Source of the DNA: Atlantibacter sp. RC6
GTDB taxonomy: Bacteria; Pseudomonadota; Gammaproteobacteria; Enterobacterales; Enterobacteriaceae
Reading direction: 5' to 3'
Assembly (NCBI RefSeq): GCF_014193285.1
Contig: NZ_JACHZE010000003.1
Coordinates: forward strand, 62,001-126,000
DNA length: 64,000 nucleotides
Shown here: positions 17,222 through 26,971 of the stretch, in pieces
Layout of the letters: every line of letters begins with the position of its first letter
How positions within the stretch are numbered: position 1 is the first letter of the stretch
Position numbers and translations under genes: made by a program
Notes under the pieces: model-generated
The model's database searches: none
What the model saw: the letters and a program-made list of their open reading frames with translations, nothing else
What the model was told of the DNA's origin: nothing

Positions 17222-17725
17222 TCAACTGGCAAAATTTCGGTATATCTCCTGGATATCCTCCATCAGGAAGCCTCTGTACAGCAAAAATCGCTGCACCTTT
17301 ATCTTCTCGGGATAGCTGCGCGGCAAGGGCTCGCCAAATTTGCGCACGGCAATATCCTGGGTAATTTGCTGCCAGTCGATGTCGCATATCCGAAACGCGG
17401 CGTCGCAGTGCTCACGGGTCAGCCCTTTTTGCTGTAACTCTTGGCGGATACGCTGTGGGCCATATCCTTTGCGCGCCCGGCTCGCGATATAACGAGCAGC
17501 GAAGTTGGCGTCATCAAGCCAGTTGTGTTCATAACACCAGCGAATCACGTTTTCAACGTCTTCAGGGGAGATGGGATCAACCTGATCCTGGGGCGATTTC
17601 ACCATAAATGGCGCAGCCAGCTTACGGCGCAGCTCTTGCTCGCTGTGATCGCGCATGGCGAGTAAGCGGGTTGCCCGGTCACATAAACGTGCATATACCG
17701 AGCGGCGAGGAGAACGATCAGTCAT
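17222..17725 (-). CDS. recX: Regulatory protein RecX
   Basis: RecX binds RecA filaments and limits their growth, damping recombination and SOS induction. The 167-residue basic protein is made of three-helix repeats. The family motifs [12 protein letters not shown] (near residue 25) and the C-terminal [10 protein letters not shown]-like stretch ([16 protein letters not shown]) are clear. It lies 51 bases downstream of recA on the same strand, past the recA terminator, so it should be expressed by partial read-through and induced with SOS. Confidence 0.94.
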   Translation of the reverse strand: MTDRSPRRSVYARLCDRATRLLAMRDHSEQELRRKLAAPFMVKSPQDQVDPISPEDVENVIRWCYEHNWLDDANFAARYIASRARKGYGPQRIRQELQQKGLTREHCDAAFRICDIDWQQITQDIAVRKFGEPLPRSYPEKIKVQRFLLYRGFLMEDIQEIYRNFAS

Positions 17726-17746
17726 AGTTACTCAGGCGTCAGTAAT

Positions 17747-17770
17747 GAAAAAGGGCTGCCTGGGCAGCCC
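17747..17770 (-). terminator. recA terminator (leaky, before recX)
   Basis: GGGCTGCC (17753-17760) pairs with GGCAGCCC (17763-17770), and on the minus strand it is followed by TTTTTC. It lies 6 bases after the recA stop. Read-through would supply recX. Confidence 0.85.
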
Positions 17771-17776
17771 TGTGTA

Positions 17777-18930
<1,154 letters not shown>

Positions 18931-18934
<4 letters not shown>

Positions 18935-19428
18935 GCCTTTTGTAGAAAATGTTGCCAGAGCGTTTTTAACGCATAAACCGTGGCCTGACGGCGCACCGCA
19001 TCGCGGTCTCCGCTAAAGCATTGATGACGCGTGACGGTATCGCCGTGGCGGCTGGCGAAGCCAAACCAGACCGTACCCACCGGCTTTTGTTCGCTGCCGC
19101 CGTCCGGCCCGGCGATGCCGCTGATAGAGAGCGCATAACTGGCGTTCGCGGCGGCCAGCGCGCCCTCCGCCATCTGGATAACGACCGGCTCGCTGACCGC
19201 GCCGTGCTGATTGAGCGTGTCGACGTCAACGCCGATCATCTGCGCTTTAGCCTCGTTACTGTAGGTGACAAAACCGCGTTCAAACCAGGCGGAACTGCCC
19301 GCAATATCGGTAATGGCTTTCGCAACCCAGCCGCCCGTGCAGGACTCCGCCGTCGTCACCGTTGCGCCCTGTTGCTTTAACGCCTCGCCCACTGACTTGC
19401 TCAGTTGCTTCAATTCATCGTCTGTCAT
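18931..19428 (-). CDS. pncC: Nicotinamide-nucleotide amidohydrolase PncC
   Basis: PncC deamidates NMN to nicotinic acid mononucleotide in pyridine nucleotide recycling. The 165-residue protein is a stand-alone CinA C-terminal domain with TTAESCTGGW near residue 20 (the serine and threonine cluster of the active site), FVTYSNEAK and SGIAGPDGG. The ATG at 19428 is preferred to a longer frame because it restores the E. coli length and N-terminus. It lies directly upstream of recA and its end overlaps the recA promoter. Confidence 0.95.
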
Positions 19429-19448
19429 CACGGCTCCAATTGTAGTGA

Positions 19449-19483
19449 GGGCAATGCGCTTAGCAACGCGCATTGCCCCTTTT
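19449..19483. terminator. Hairpin between mltB and pncC
   Basis: GGGCAATGCGC (19449-19459) pairs over 11 bp with GCGCATTGCCC (19468-19478). The T run (CTTTTC) is on the plus-strand side, whereas both flanking genes read minus, so it may act more as a 3'-end stabiliser than a terminator for mltB. Confidence 0.55.
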
Positions 19484-19527
19484 CAGCGATTACATTTTAC
19501 CTTTACGAGAACGATTCCAGAATCTCA

Positions 19528-20616
19528 CTACTGGACGCGCGCCATCGCCACCGCCTGGCCCAGTTGCCACACCGCCATAGCATAGTGCGTGCTGTGGTTG
19601 TAGCGGGTGATGGTGTAGAAGTTAGGTAACCCGTACCAGTATTGATAGCGCGTCCCGATATCCAGGCGCAGCAAGCTGACCTGCGAGTGATTACCCAACG
19701 GCTGTTGCGGCGTTAAGCCCGCAGCGGCCAGTTGAGCCGGCGAGTATTGGGTCTTGAAGCCGTTTTCTAAACCAGGCGCTTCGCCATTGGCCTGCACGGC
19801 AACCGGTTCGCCTTTTTCCCAGCCATGCGCTTTAAAATAGTTCGCCACGCTGCCGATGGCGTCCACCGGATCCCACAGATTGATATGACCATCACCATTA
19901 AAATCAACGGCATATTCTTTATATGAGGATGGCATAAACTGCCCGTAGCCCATCGCGCCGGCAAACGACCCTTTCAGCTCCAGCGGGTCGTCGCCTTCGT
20001 CACGCGACATCAGCAAAAAGGTTTCCAGCTCGCTGGAGAAATACTCGGCGCGGCGCGGATAAGCGAATGAGAGCGTCGCCAGCGCATCCAGAATGCGGGT
20101 CTTGCCCATCACGCGCCCCCAGCGGGTTTCCACGCCAATAATGCCGACAATAATTTCCGGCGGCACGCCATACACCATAAAGGCGCGGTTTAGCGCGTCC
20201 TGGTATTGATTCCAGAAAACAACGCCGTTCTGGACGTTATCCGGGGTAATGAATTTATCCCGATAGCGCAGCCATGCCCCGTTAGGCCCGGTTGGCGGCA
20301 GCGTGGTTGGCGCTTGCCGATCCATCAGGCGCAACACGTAATCCAGGCGCTTAGCCTGAGAAAGCACTTCATGAAGCTGTTGACGGTTAAAACCGTGCTT
20401 GCTGACCATCATATCGATGAATTTTTCAGCGTTGGGGTTATTGGCGAAATCACCGCTGGAGAGATAAACATCATGCTGCGGCTGAAGTAAAAATCCGCCT
20501 TGCGGGGTGCCCGCAGTCTGGGTGGCGGCAGTTTCCGTGGTAGTTTTAGGTTTACTGCTGCATGCGGAAAGCAGTACCAGCAGTGGCAAAAAAGCAGCAT
20601 AACGACGCTTAATCAT
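19528..20616 (-). CDS. mltB: Membrane-bound lytic murein transglycosylase B
   Basis: MltB cleaves peptidoglycan between MurNAc and GlcNAc to give 1,6-anhydro ends, anchored to the outer membrane as a lipoprotein. The 362-residue product has a lipoprotein signal peptide (LLVLLSAC, Cys19). The catalytic glutamate is in IIGVETRWGR, and there is a calcium-binding EF-hand-like loop (DFNGDGHINLWD) and the family's GAMGYGQFMPSSY motif. Length and sequence fit MltB. Upstream it faces a 250-base gap with a possible small gene and the cueP promoter. Confidence 0.96.
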   Translation of the reverse strand: MIKRRYAAFLPLLVLLSACSSKPKTTTETAATQTAGTPQGGFLLQPQHDVYLSSGDFANNPNAEKFIDMMVSKHGFNRQQLHEVLSQAKRLDYVLRLMDRQAPTTLPPTGPNGAWLRYRDKFITPDNVQNGVVFWNQYQDALNRAFMVYGVPPEIIVGIIGVETRWGRVMGKTRILDALATLSFAYPRRAEYFSSELETFLLMSRDEGDDPLELKGSFAGAMGYGQFMPSSYKEYAVDFNGDGHINLWDPVDAIGSVANYFKAHGWEKGEPVAVQANGEAPGLENGFKTQYSPAQLAAAGLTPQQPLGNHSQVSLLRLDIGTRYQYWYGLPNFYTITRYNHSTHYAMAVWQLGQAVAMARVQ

Positions 20617-20652
20617 GAGTTATCCATAAAGCAAATCAAACGAGTGAATATC

Positions 20653-20766
20653 ATGGTAGAACATTCGGCGCGGGAGGCGAAGCGCGGTAAACCCTTATGG
20701 GAAATTATCGGAATCAAAGCGGCGGCTTACGCAGCCAAAAAATTGACCAAAATCAAACAAAGTTAA
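20653..20766 (+). CDS. Possible small basic protein (37 aa)
   Basis: An open frame for 37 residues (MVEHSAREAKRG, then KPLWEIIGIKAAAYAAKK and a basic tail) with an amphipathic helical look. It starts 37 bases upstream of the mltB start on the opposite strand and ends 40 bases before the cueP -35 element. There is no convincing ribosome site (only GAG 10 bases upstream). I do not recognise it. The coding-like lysine and alanine pattern and clean stop are the only support, so it may be chance. Confidence 0.3.
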   Translation: MVEHSAREAKRGKPLWEIIGIKAAAYAAKKLTKIKQS

Positions 20767-20805
20767 TAGCATACAAAAACTTACACAACTTTGGGCGGCG
20801 CGCTT

Positions 20806-20836
20806 TTGACTCTCCCCTAAGGGGAAGGTTTAGAGT
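20806..20836 (+). promoter_or_regulatory. MerR-type (CueR-like) promoter of cueP
   Basis: TTGACT (20806-20811) and TAGAGT (20831-20836) are separated by 19 bases, the overlong spacer typical of MerR-family promoters. The spacer is a near-palindrome centred on CCCCTAAGGGG with AAGG to the right, resembling CueR operators. In Salmonella cueP is activated by CueR under copper stress; the same is inferred here. Confidence 0.8.
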
Positions 20837-20868
20837 CTGACCACAAATTGTACCCAAAGGAAATTATC

Positions 20869-21405
20869 ATGCGACGCACATTACTGCTTTCTTTACTCGG
20901 CATTGCTGTTTCCGGCTCCGCCATGGCGGCGACATCGCAATCTGACTTTTTAGCCCAGTATGGTCTGGCGGGTAAAAACACCCAGCAAATCGTGGAAGCA
21001 ATCGATCAGAATCCGCAAGCGCGCCCGCTGCCGTTTAGCGCTTCCATCACCAGTACGGAATTAAAACTATCCGACGGTAAACAGGCTTTCGCATTCCCGT
21101 TAGCCGACAAATTTTATCTCTCCGTCGCGCCCTACGAGCACCAGACGCATCCGTGCTTTAACCACAGTTTGTCGGGTTGCCAGGGTGAAATGCCCAACAC
21201 CACTTTTGATGTCAAAGTCACCGACCTCAAAGGCAACGTAGTGCTGCAAAAAAGCGTGAAGAGCTATCAGAACGGTTTTGTTGGCCTGTGGCTACCGCGC
21301 GATATGCAGGGCACGCTGGATGTGAGCTATCAGGGGAAAACCGCCTCATCGCCCATCAGCACGAACAGCGATAGCCAAACCTGCCTGACCACGGTGAAAT
21401 TATAA
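20869..21405 (+). CDS. cueP: CueP family periplasmic copper-binding protein
   Basis: CueP binds copper in the periplasm and supports copper resistance and delivery to periplasmic enzymes. The 178-residue product has a signal peptide ending in GSAMA. It has the family's cysteine/histidine cluster HPCFNHSLSGCQGEMP in the middle, the GFVGLWLPRD stretch, and a final cysteine in SQTCLTTVKL, giving three cysteines for metal binding. The ATG at 20869 has an AAAGGA ribosome site. The gene stands alone behind a 19-base-spacer promoter and ahead of a strong terminator. Family call is from the recognisable motif set; I cannot check it by search. Confidence 0.82.
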   Translation: MRRTLLLSLLGIAVSGSAMAATSQSDFLAQYGLAGKNTQQIVEAIDQNPQARPLPFSASITSTELKLSDGKQAFAFPLADKFYLSVAPYEHQTHPCFNHSLSGCQGEMPNTTFDVKVTDLKGNVVLQKSVKSYQNGFVGLWLPRDMQGTLDVSYQGKTASSPISTNSDSQTCLTTVKL

Positions 21406-21436
21406 AAACCAGCCAGGCAACAGAACAAACAGACAA

Positions 21437-21474
21437 AACCCTTTGTCGGGGTAATTCCGACAAAGGGTTGTTTT
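21437..21474. terminator. Terminator after cueP
   Basis: AACCCTTTGTCGG (21437-21449) pairs perfectly over 13 bp with CCGACAAAGGGTT (21457-21469), followed by GTTTT. It lies between the convergent cueP and membrane-protein genes. Confidence 0.88.
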
Positions 21475-21485
21475 ACCGGAAAACA

Positions 21486-22493
21486 TTAACGGCGTTGACT
21501 GGTTGTCCGTATTGCCGGTTGTGTACGACGCCCTATCATACCCATCACACTCGCCAGTACGGCTTCGACAATTAACATGAAGAAAGTGAACCAGGCCGCT
21601 TTCGCTGTTGCCGCTGCGGCTTTTTCGGCTAACTCACGGCTTTTTTGCTCAGCCTGTTGTTTAAGCTGTTCATATTTAGCCCGCGCTTCCTGATAATTTT
21701 TTTCTGTTTGTGCCACTATTTGTTCAGCTTCCGCATCGGTTTTACCGGTACGCGATTTAATGATATTTTTTAACGCTTCTCTGTCAGCAGCCTGAAACAT
21801 CTCTTCATTTCTGTCGGTTAACCCTTTAAAGAAATTTGCTAACGCATCATCATTCGCATTTGGATTTTGAGCAGCTTGATTTTGTGCGTTATTCATTTCA
21901 TTTTGAACATTTTCCTGTACCGCTTCCGGTTGTAATTCGGGCTTTCCGGTTTGCCTTAATGTTGTTTCTAATTCACTCTGGATATTATTAAGGTTAAACC
22001 CGCTCTCCTCGAGTTTTTCTTTCGCCATTTCGGTCACGGGCGGGGCGACAGCTTTTATCCCGCTGCCCACGGTTTGCAAACCCGCGCCGAGAATATTCAT
22101 CGTCCCCATCACAGCGCTGTTAGCGACGACCAGTAAGAACCATGTGCAAACAATAGTGTTTACGCCAAACATCAGAAAACCATGTAATGCGCCTTCGCGC
22201 TGCGCCAGACGGCCAGTGACATAACCGCCTGCCGCTACGGCTATCAGCATACTTAAACCGGTCCAGATAGCCGCGCCAATTCCCACCCCCTCAAGCGGAT
22301 TTTGTTCATTTAAGGGATCAATGGTGCTGGTACCAATTGCTGTCCCTAAAATAGCCAACAGAAGATAAATAACCATTGATACAATAACGCCAGAAAAAAC
22401 AGCGCTCCAGGATATGCGTTTTAACGGAACGCCCGTCTCGACTCTGTACGCTTCGTTATCTTCTTTGCGTAGCGTTGTGCGATGTTCAACCAT
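21486..22493 (-). CDS. Membrane protein with central coiled coil
   Basis: No named function recognised. The 335-residue protein has an N-terminal block of about four membrane segments (residues 28-50, 70-92, 100-125, with a glycine-rich amphipathic stretch after). A long polar region rich in Asn, Gln and Glu follows (about 160-225), then a strongly predicted coiled coil (about 240-300, many Ala, Glu, Lys, Gln), then one last membrane segment near 305-323 with a basic tail. Such a layout suggests an inner-membrane protein with a large helical domain. Base composition is slightly lower in GC than mltB. It is a single gene convergent with cueP; the 1 kb upstream is non-coding. Confidence 0.7.
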   Translation of the reverse strand: MVEHRTTLRKEDNEAYRVETGVPLKRISWSAVFSGVIVSMVIYLLLAILGTAIGTSTIDPLNEQNPLEGVGIGAAIWTGLSMLIAVAAGGYVTGRLAQREGALHGFLMFGVNTIVCTWFLLVVANSAVMGTMNILGAGLQTVGSGIKAVAPPVTEMAKEKLEESGFNLNNIQSELETTLRQTGKPELQPEAVQENVQNEMNNAQNQAAQNPNANDDALANFFKGLTDRNEEMFQAADREALKNIIKSRTGKTDAEAEQIVAQTEKNYQEARAKYEQLKQQAEQKSRELAEKAAAATAKAAWFTFFMLIVEAVLASVMGMIGRRTQPAIRTTSQRR

Positions 22494-23228
22494 TTTGTCC
22501 TCCCCGTTTTAGACAAACGCCTGGCGAGCAATGAGGCGCAACATACAAACTCAATAATATTAATAAGATTAGCTTGCAGGGATGTATTAAGCGAGCGCAC
22601 AGAATGATTAATCCTTATTTACTATTTTAACGAGAGCTCGCTAATAATCCTGGGAATTAAATTTCAGAATGTATTAATCAAAGCGAAACACAATATATAG
22701 CGCTTCGTTTAAATAAATTCATCCTCTTTATCTCCAGACTTACTGTCACAACGCCTTGCCGAAAAAGGTTTTATTTTTGAAGATATCTCGCAACTCTGTT
22801 GTTTATTCTAAAAAAGCCATTCCCGATATTGATAAAAACATGATAATCCTTGTTAAAAGGTGACGGACGCCCCCGGATGAACCATAACGGAAAAGAGTGT
22901 TAAGATATGTGCCTTGAAACCCTAATGCCGCTGTGCGATTTAAAACGAGCAAAATCAGATGATTGAGTGTACTGACAAGGACTTTACCGACCATACGCCG
23001 ATGATGCATTGGTGTTTTATTATTGATTAAAATAGATATTTATTGAAATTTAATTAAAACCTACAATTCAACCTATAGTATATGCAAACAGTGCATACGA
23101 GATGCCCATAGTTTTCGGGATCTTTATTCATGGCGCATCGCCAGATACTTACAAGCCCTATAAGACCCCCCTTCCCACTTAATGCCCTACAAAAAATCTT
23201 TCTGTGTACAGCATGTAAGCTCTACGAA
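22494..23228. other. AT-rich non-coding stretch
   Basis: About 730 bases between the membrane-protein gene and the repeat at 23229. Very AT-rich, with no frame that has coding support; short open frames here lack ribosome sites. It marks the start of the accessory region that replaces the genes normally following mltB in E. coli. Confidence 0.5.
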
Positions 23229-23264
23229 CGTCTGCTGGGTGCCAGAAGCAGACATTGATGACAT
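23229..23264 (+). repeat. Half copy of a dispersed inverted-repeat element
   Basis: This segment (CGTCTGCTGGGTGCCAG onward to GACATTGATGACAT) matches the right half of the element at 38335-38409 with about six changes in 36 bases. The left half is absent. It abuts the truncated end of an SDR gene remnant. Confidence 0.6.
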
Positions 23265-23400
23265 CGCCGAACATGACGGAGATCGCATCGAGGGAATCGG
23301 TGCGAAACGGTTCCGAATGGATGCATGTTGCTTTGATACCGAAGAGCGCCAGTTCGAGGCTGAGCAATTCGGACCAGCCAGAGTGGTCGAGCTTCGTTAT
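23265..23400 (-). pseudogene. Fragment of a short-chain dehydrogenase gene
   Basis: The minus-strand frame reads SGWSELLSLELALFGI and then a stretch ending SEPFRTDSLD. This resembles the segment after the catalytic Tyr-Lys in classical SDR enzymes (the SLELAPFGI...PGxFRTDF region). Neither the nucleotide-binding nor the catalytic motif is present. The frame runs straight into the inverted-repeat element at 23264, which appears to have truncated it. It is a remnant, not a working gene. Confidence 0.5.
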
Positions 23401-23524
23401 ATCTTGCTTGCGAGCGGAATTACGAGTTGCTTCACGATAAAGTAAGAGGGCTTTTCTCTGTTGCTATGAAAACCAGCGATCGCATCAAGGTTGCGTCAAG
23501 GCCTAACAGTTACAGTGCATAGGT

Positions 23525-24490
23525 TTAAGGTTTAGTGACAAGTGAAGCATCATCAGGTGCTGAGCCACAAACTAAACCTTTTGTGCTGCGATGAGTATTG
23601 CGACGAGGAGAGTGGCCCATCACACGCTTGAAAGCGATGCTGAACGCAGCTTCGGAGTTGTAGCCAACCGACAGAGCGACCTTGGCGACTGAGCTACCTT
23701 CGCGGCGCAATTCATGTTCAGCGTGGCGCATCCGCCATTCAGTAAGATAGGTAAATGGCGGCATGCCAGCAATTACACGAAAGTGCTTAGAAAAGCTGGT
23801 TCGAGACATGGCGCAAGCACGTGCCAATTCGGTCAGAGTCCACTTTCGGGCCAGATCACTGTGCATTAACGCCAACGCTGGGGCTAACCGCGAATCACAG
23901 GCGACTCGAAACCAGCCCGCCTCGTCTGACTCCTGTGCGGAAAGGTAGCGGCGCAATATTTGGATCAAAAGTAGATGCGCTAGACTTGAGCAGGCCATTT
24001 CAGCACCGGGTACACAACCGGCCGCCTCTTCAACCAATTCCCCGATCAATGCGCTAAGTCGATTCGCACCACTTTCGGAAGCAGAGAAATGTAAAAAATC
24101 AGGCAAATTCTCAGCCATCAAGCGCCCGCCTGCATGATTGGTATCAATGTGACCGCCCAGAAACAGGAAATCGTCACCTTGTCCCACTGGGATGATGGGT
24201 GAATTTCTACCCGTGTAAACCTCGCTTGAAGGCAGAGGTACTAGCCTCAAATCGCTCGCCACGGTAAATCCGGCGTTGCGTGTGAGTAAAAAAACATCGC
24301 CTGTGGCAAGTCGGAAGGGCGTTTCAATTCCATCTAGTGCCAGCAGGCAAGAACCACGACCGATCACAAAAAACTTGATCTTACGTGGTGGCGGGAACCG
24401 GATTGACCAATCACCGCCGCCAATGAAGCCACCGGCATAGATTGTTCGCGCCTCGACAAGTTCCAGTGTACGGGACAGAGGGTCATGCAT
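23525..24490 (-). CDS. AraC family regulator with cupin sensor
   Basis: A 321-residue transcription regulator. The N-terminal half (about 1-200) is a cupin-like sensor domain of the AraC/cupin_6 type (RKIKFFVIGRGSCLLALDG). The C-terminal third has the two AraC helix-turn-helix motifs (LTELARACAMSRTSFSKHF and VAKVALSVGYNSEAAFSIAF). It is divergent from the SDR gene starting 106 bases away, so it most likely controls that gene and itself in response to a small molecule. The C-terminus carries a short extra tail after the second HTH. The ligand is unknown. Confidence 0.88.
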   Translation of the reverse strand: MHDPLSRTLELVEARTIYAGGFIGGGDWSIRFPPPRKIKFFVIGRGSCLLALDGIETPFRLATGDVFLLTRNAGFTVASDLRLVPLPSSEVYTGRNSPIIPVGQGDDFLFLGGHIDTNHAGGRLMAENLPDFLHFSASESGANRLSALIGELVEEAAGCVPGAEMACSSLAHLLLIQILRRYLSAQESDEAGWFRVACDSRLAPALALMHSDLARKWTLTELARACAMSRTSFSKHFRVIAGMPPFTYLTEWRMRHAEHELRREGSSVAKVALSVGYNSEAAFSIAFKRVMGHSPRRNTHRSTKGLVCGSAPDDASLVTKP

Positions 24491-24596
24491 TACGTTTTGT
24501 ACTTTCGCTAAAGAAAAAAGTATTTTAGCGTATTAAACGTACTAATTCACAGGTGCACACTACGGTTTAAAGCAACTAACCACTGGAGTGCTCTAT

Positions 24597-25601
24597 ATGA
24601 CCACGTTGCAAAAGCCGCTCGGTTCAGGATTTACTGCCTATACAACGGCAATTGACGTCATTCGAAATATTGACTTGACCGGACAACTCGCGATCGTTAC
24701 TGGCGGTTACGCTGGGCTGGGTCTTGAAACTGCCCGAACACTCGCTTCGGCTGGCGCACGAGTGATTGTGCCCGCCCGCGACGTAAATCGCGCCCGCCAA
24801 ATAATTACTGAAATCGGTGGAGGAATTGAAGTCAGGCCGATGGACCTGACCGACCCTGTTTCAATCGATACCTTCGCGCACGGCATAGTGCAATCCGGGA
24901 TGCCGTTGAATATTTTGGTTAACAGCGCCGGCATCATGGCTTTGCCGGAGTTAGCTCGAGACAGTCGAGGCAATGAGATGCAGTTCTCAACCAACCATCT
25001 CGGCCATTTTCAATTGACCCTACGGCTTTGGCCAGCTCTGCTTCGCGCGCACGGCGCGCGCGTTGTATCCGTTTCCTCGCTCGGCCACCGTTTGTCGGAT
25101 ATCGTATGGGACGACGTTAATTTCGAGCGCCGTGCCTATGATGGATGGAGTGCGTATGGTCAGTCAAAGACCGCCAATGTACTATTTGCGGTTGAGCTGG
25201 ATCGGAGGGGGCGTGACTACGGCGTCCGTGCTTTCTCACTGCATCCGGGAGGTATCGTGACCGGGTTGGCAAAGCATATGTCGATTGAGCAGTTGAAAAA
25301 CATGGGCAATCTCGATGCAAACGGTAATCCCGTGATCGCTCCTGAACGCGACATGAAATCCATCCCTCAAGGCGCAGCGACCCATGTCTGGTGTGCGGTC
25401 AGCCCACAGCTTAACGGAAAAGGCGGCGTCTTTTGTGCAAATTCAGACATTACCGGGGTTCTTGAAGATGACATGCTTAACACATTCAACCAGCCGAAAG
25501 AACTAACATTAGATGCTATGCCTTATGCTATCGACCAAGTCGCAGCCCAACGTCTGTGGAAGCTGAGCGAAGCTATGCTGAATATTTCTTTTTCAAAGTA
25601 A
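24597..25601 (+). CDS. Short-chain dehydrogenase/reductase
   Basis: A 334-residue NAD(P)-dependent oxidoreductase, longer than classical SDRs and closer to the retinol-dehydrogenase-like or WW-oxidoreductase-like group. Motifs: cofactor loop TGGYAGLGLETAR, NSAGIM (the NNAG equivalent), SVSSLGHR with the catalytic Ser, and YGQSKTAN with Tyr and Lys, then HPGGIVTGL. I choose the ATG at 24597 because GGAG lies 8 bases upstream; a GTG nine bases earlier overlaps that site. Substrate is unknown. It is paired with the divergent AraC regulator. Confidence 0.88.
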   Translation: MTTLQKPLGSGFTAYTTAIDVIRNIDLTGQLAIVTGGYAGLGLETARTLASAGARVIVPARDVNRARQIITEIGGGIEVRPMDLTDPVSIDTFAHGIVQSGMPLNILVNSAGIMALPELARDSRGNEMQFSTNHLGHFQLTLRLWPALLRAHGARVVSVSSLGHRLSDIVWDDVNFERRAYDGWSAYGQSKTANVLFAVELDRRGRDYGVRAFSLHPGGIVTGLAKHMSIEQLKNMGNLDANGNPVIAPERDMKSIPQGAATHVWCAVSPQLNGKGGVFCANSDITGVLEDDMLNTFNQPKELTLDAMPYAIDQVAAQRLWKLSEAMLNISFSK

Positions 25602-25675
25602 TCAAACGCCCATGGTCGACCTCTCGTTCTAGTCCATACAGCATTATATCTAAAGCTAAAACGGTCGAATTCGTG

Positions 25676-25708
25676 CCATATACCCATGAAACTTAAGTGG
25701 GTATATGG
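25676..25708. other. Strong intergenic hairpin
   Basis: CCATATACCCA (25676-25686) pairs perfectly with TGGGTATATGG (25698-25708). There is no T run, so it is not an obvious terminator. The rest of 25602-25910 shows no gene. Confidence 0.6.
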
Positions 25709-25916
25709 TAAGCAGCACCAGTGGAAATCATGAATGCATAAAGCTACGTCATTTTCAACTTTTCTTACTGTTACTGAGGTACTTCATTTCACTTGTAGAA
25801 CTGAACAATGACATCTAAAAACAAAGGCTTTGTACGGTGATAAAGTAAACTTTAATAATCTTCCTGTTTCCCAGAGATGTTGTTTACAGCGCAGTGAGGA
25901 GACATTAAAACCTTGA

Positions 25917-26055
25917 TAGCGGAAATGCCAGCCTCGGCCTCGCGGAGAATACTGATGAACTGTTCGTCAGAAAAATGCTTCTTTATGGGGATGTCCTCAC
26001 GTTGCTGATGAAGACATTACTAACATCGTGGTGTTAATCAATTGGGAGCAGGTCA
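25917..26055 (-). mobile_element. IS3-family fragment: left end and start of orfA
   Basis: On the minus strand from 26055 the sequence starts TGACCTGCTCCCAATTGATT, like the terminus of an IS407-group IS3 element. From 25986 it encodes KKHFSDEQFISILREAEAGI, which resembles the start of OrfA in that group (KKRFTDEQIISILREAEAG). The start codon is ATA, and similarity stops after about 24 residues. It is a dead fragment and shows that insertion sequences shaped this region. Confidence 0.75.
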
Positions 26056-26124
26056 ACGAAGGATGGGGTAGGCCGTGCAAGCGGCCTAACAAATTTCGTT
26101 GAGAACACTTATTCCTGTTGTTAG

Positions 26125-26910
26125 TTATTCTCCTACCGAAATTATTCTTCCAATTTCATTAACTATCGCCTCCTTGCATTGCATGAGTTCTTGCCGATAA
26201 AAGGTTTCATGTTTATGGAAACGTGGCGCTGGAACTAATAATGAGATAGAAAAACGACCAAAAAGTGTGTCCAGCGCTACCGCTATCGTGCAGACACCCT
26301 CAAGAGTTTCACCCAGATCTATAGCCAGCCCTCTGGCACGAACATCGGCGATCAGCTCCAGAAGCTGTGGAAGCGTTTTAACTGTCATTCCGGTGAGATC
26401 TTCATAGGCTTCGCCTACCAGTATGCGGACATCTTCATCACTTTCCATAGCCAGTAACACACGCCCGCCGGAAGTGCTGTAGAGCGGCAAATTAAGTCCA
26501 ATACGAGGTACAACACGTAATTCACGTGATGCTACGACGTAGTGGATGATTGCCAGCTGTGTACCGCTGGCACGTGCCAGGGTCACTGTTTCATTAATAT
26601 TGGCCGAAAGTTGCTCCAGGAAGGGACGTACAAGATCCACGACATCGCTGTGCACACTGGAAATAAGTTTGAGTAGTGCAGGTCCCAGACGCAGGCCACC
26701 GGCCCCGCTGCTACGCACAAGTTGAGCGCTATCTAAAGCCGCGACAATACGCTGCACCGTTGAACGAGGGAGAGCAACCTCCTGCGCAATTTCTCCCAGA
26801 CTCATGCCGCCAGGGTGTTTTCCCAGCACATTCAAAATTGCCGCTGCGCGGGCGATAACCTGAATCCCGCCGGTTTTTTCATCCTCAAAGCTTGAAGCAT
26901 TTACGGCCAT
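26125..26910 (-). CDS. IclR family transcription regulator
   Basis: A 261-residue regulator. The N-terminal winged HTH (about residues 15-80) contains MSLGEIAQEVALPRSTVQRI. The C-terminal IclR effector domain follows with the GRVLLA motif region (STSGGRVLLAMESDEDVR) and a later cysteine (GVCTIAVAL) near the ligand pocket. It is divergent from the EmrAB-like pump genes. The 150-base gap holds two inverted repeats that are good operator candidates, so it probably represses the pump until an aromatic or other hydrophobic ligand binds. Confidence 0.9.
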   Translation of the reverse strand: MAVNASSFEDEKTGGIQVIARAAAILNVLGKHPGGMSLGEIAQEVALPRSTVQRIVAALDSAQLVRSSGAGGLRLGPALLKLISSVHSDVVDLVRPFLEQLSANINETVTLARASGTQLAIIHYVVASRELRVVPRIGLNLPLYSTSGGRVLLAMESDEDVRILVGEAYEDLTGMTVKTLPQLLELIADVRARGLAIDLGETLEGVCTIAVALDTLFGRFSISLLVPAPRFHKHETFYRQELMQCKEAIVNEIGRIISVGE

Positions 26911-26971
26911 ATAGAGCTCCTTATTGTCCGGTCACGGACAGCCTGTTACCTCAGTTCATGTATTAATTATC

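Noticed and set aside
22803-23009. A 68-residue minus-strand frame in the AT-rich gap
   Set aside because: No ribosome site, no family resemblance and atypical composition; treated as non-coding.
23182-23445. An 87-residue plus-strand frame
   Set aside because: It is the reverse of the SDR remnant and repeat element; the minus strand makes better sense.
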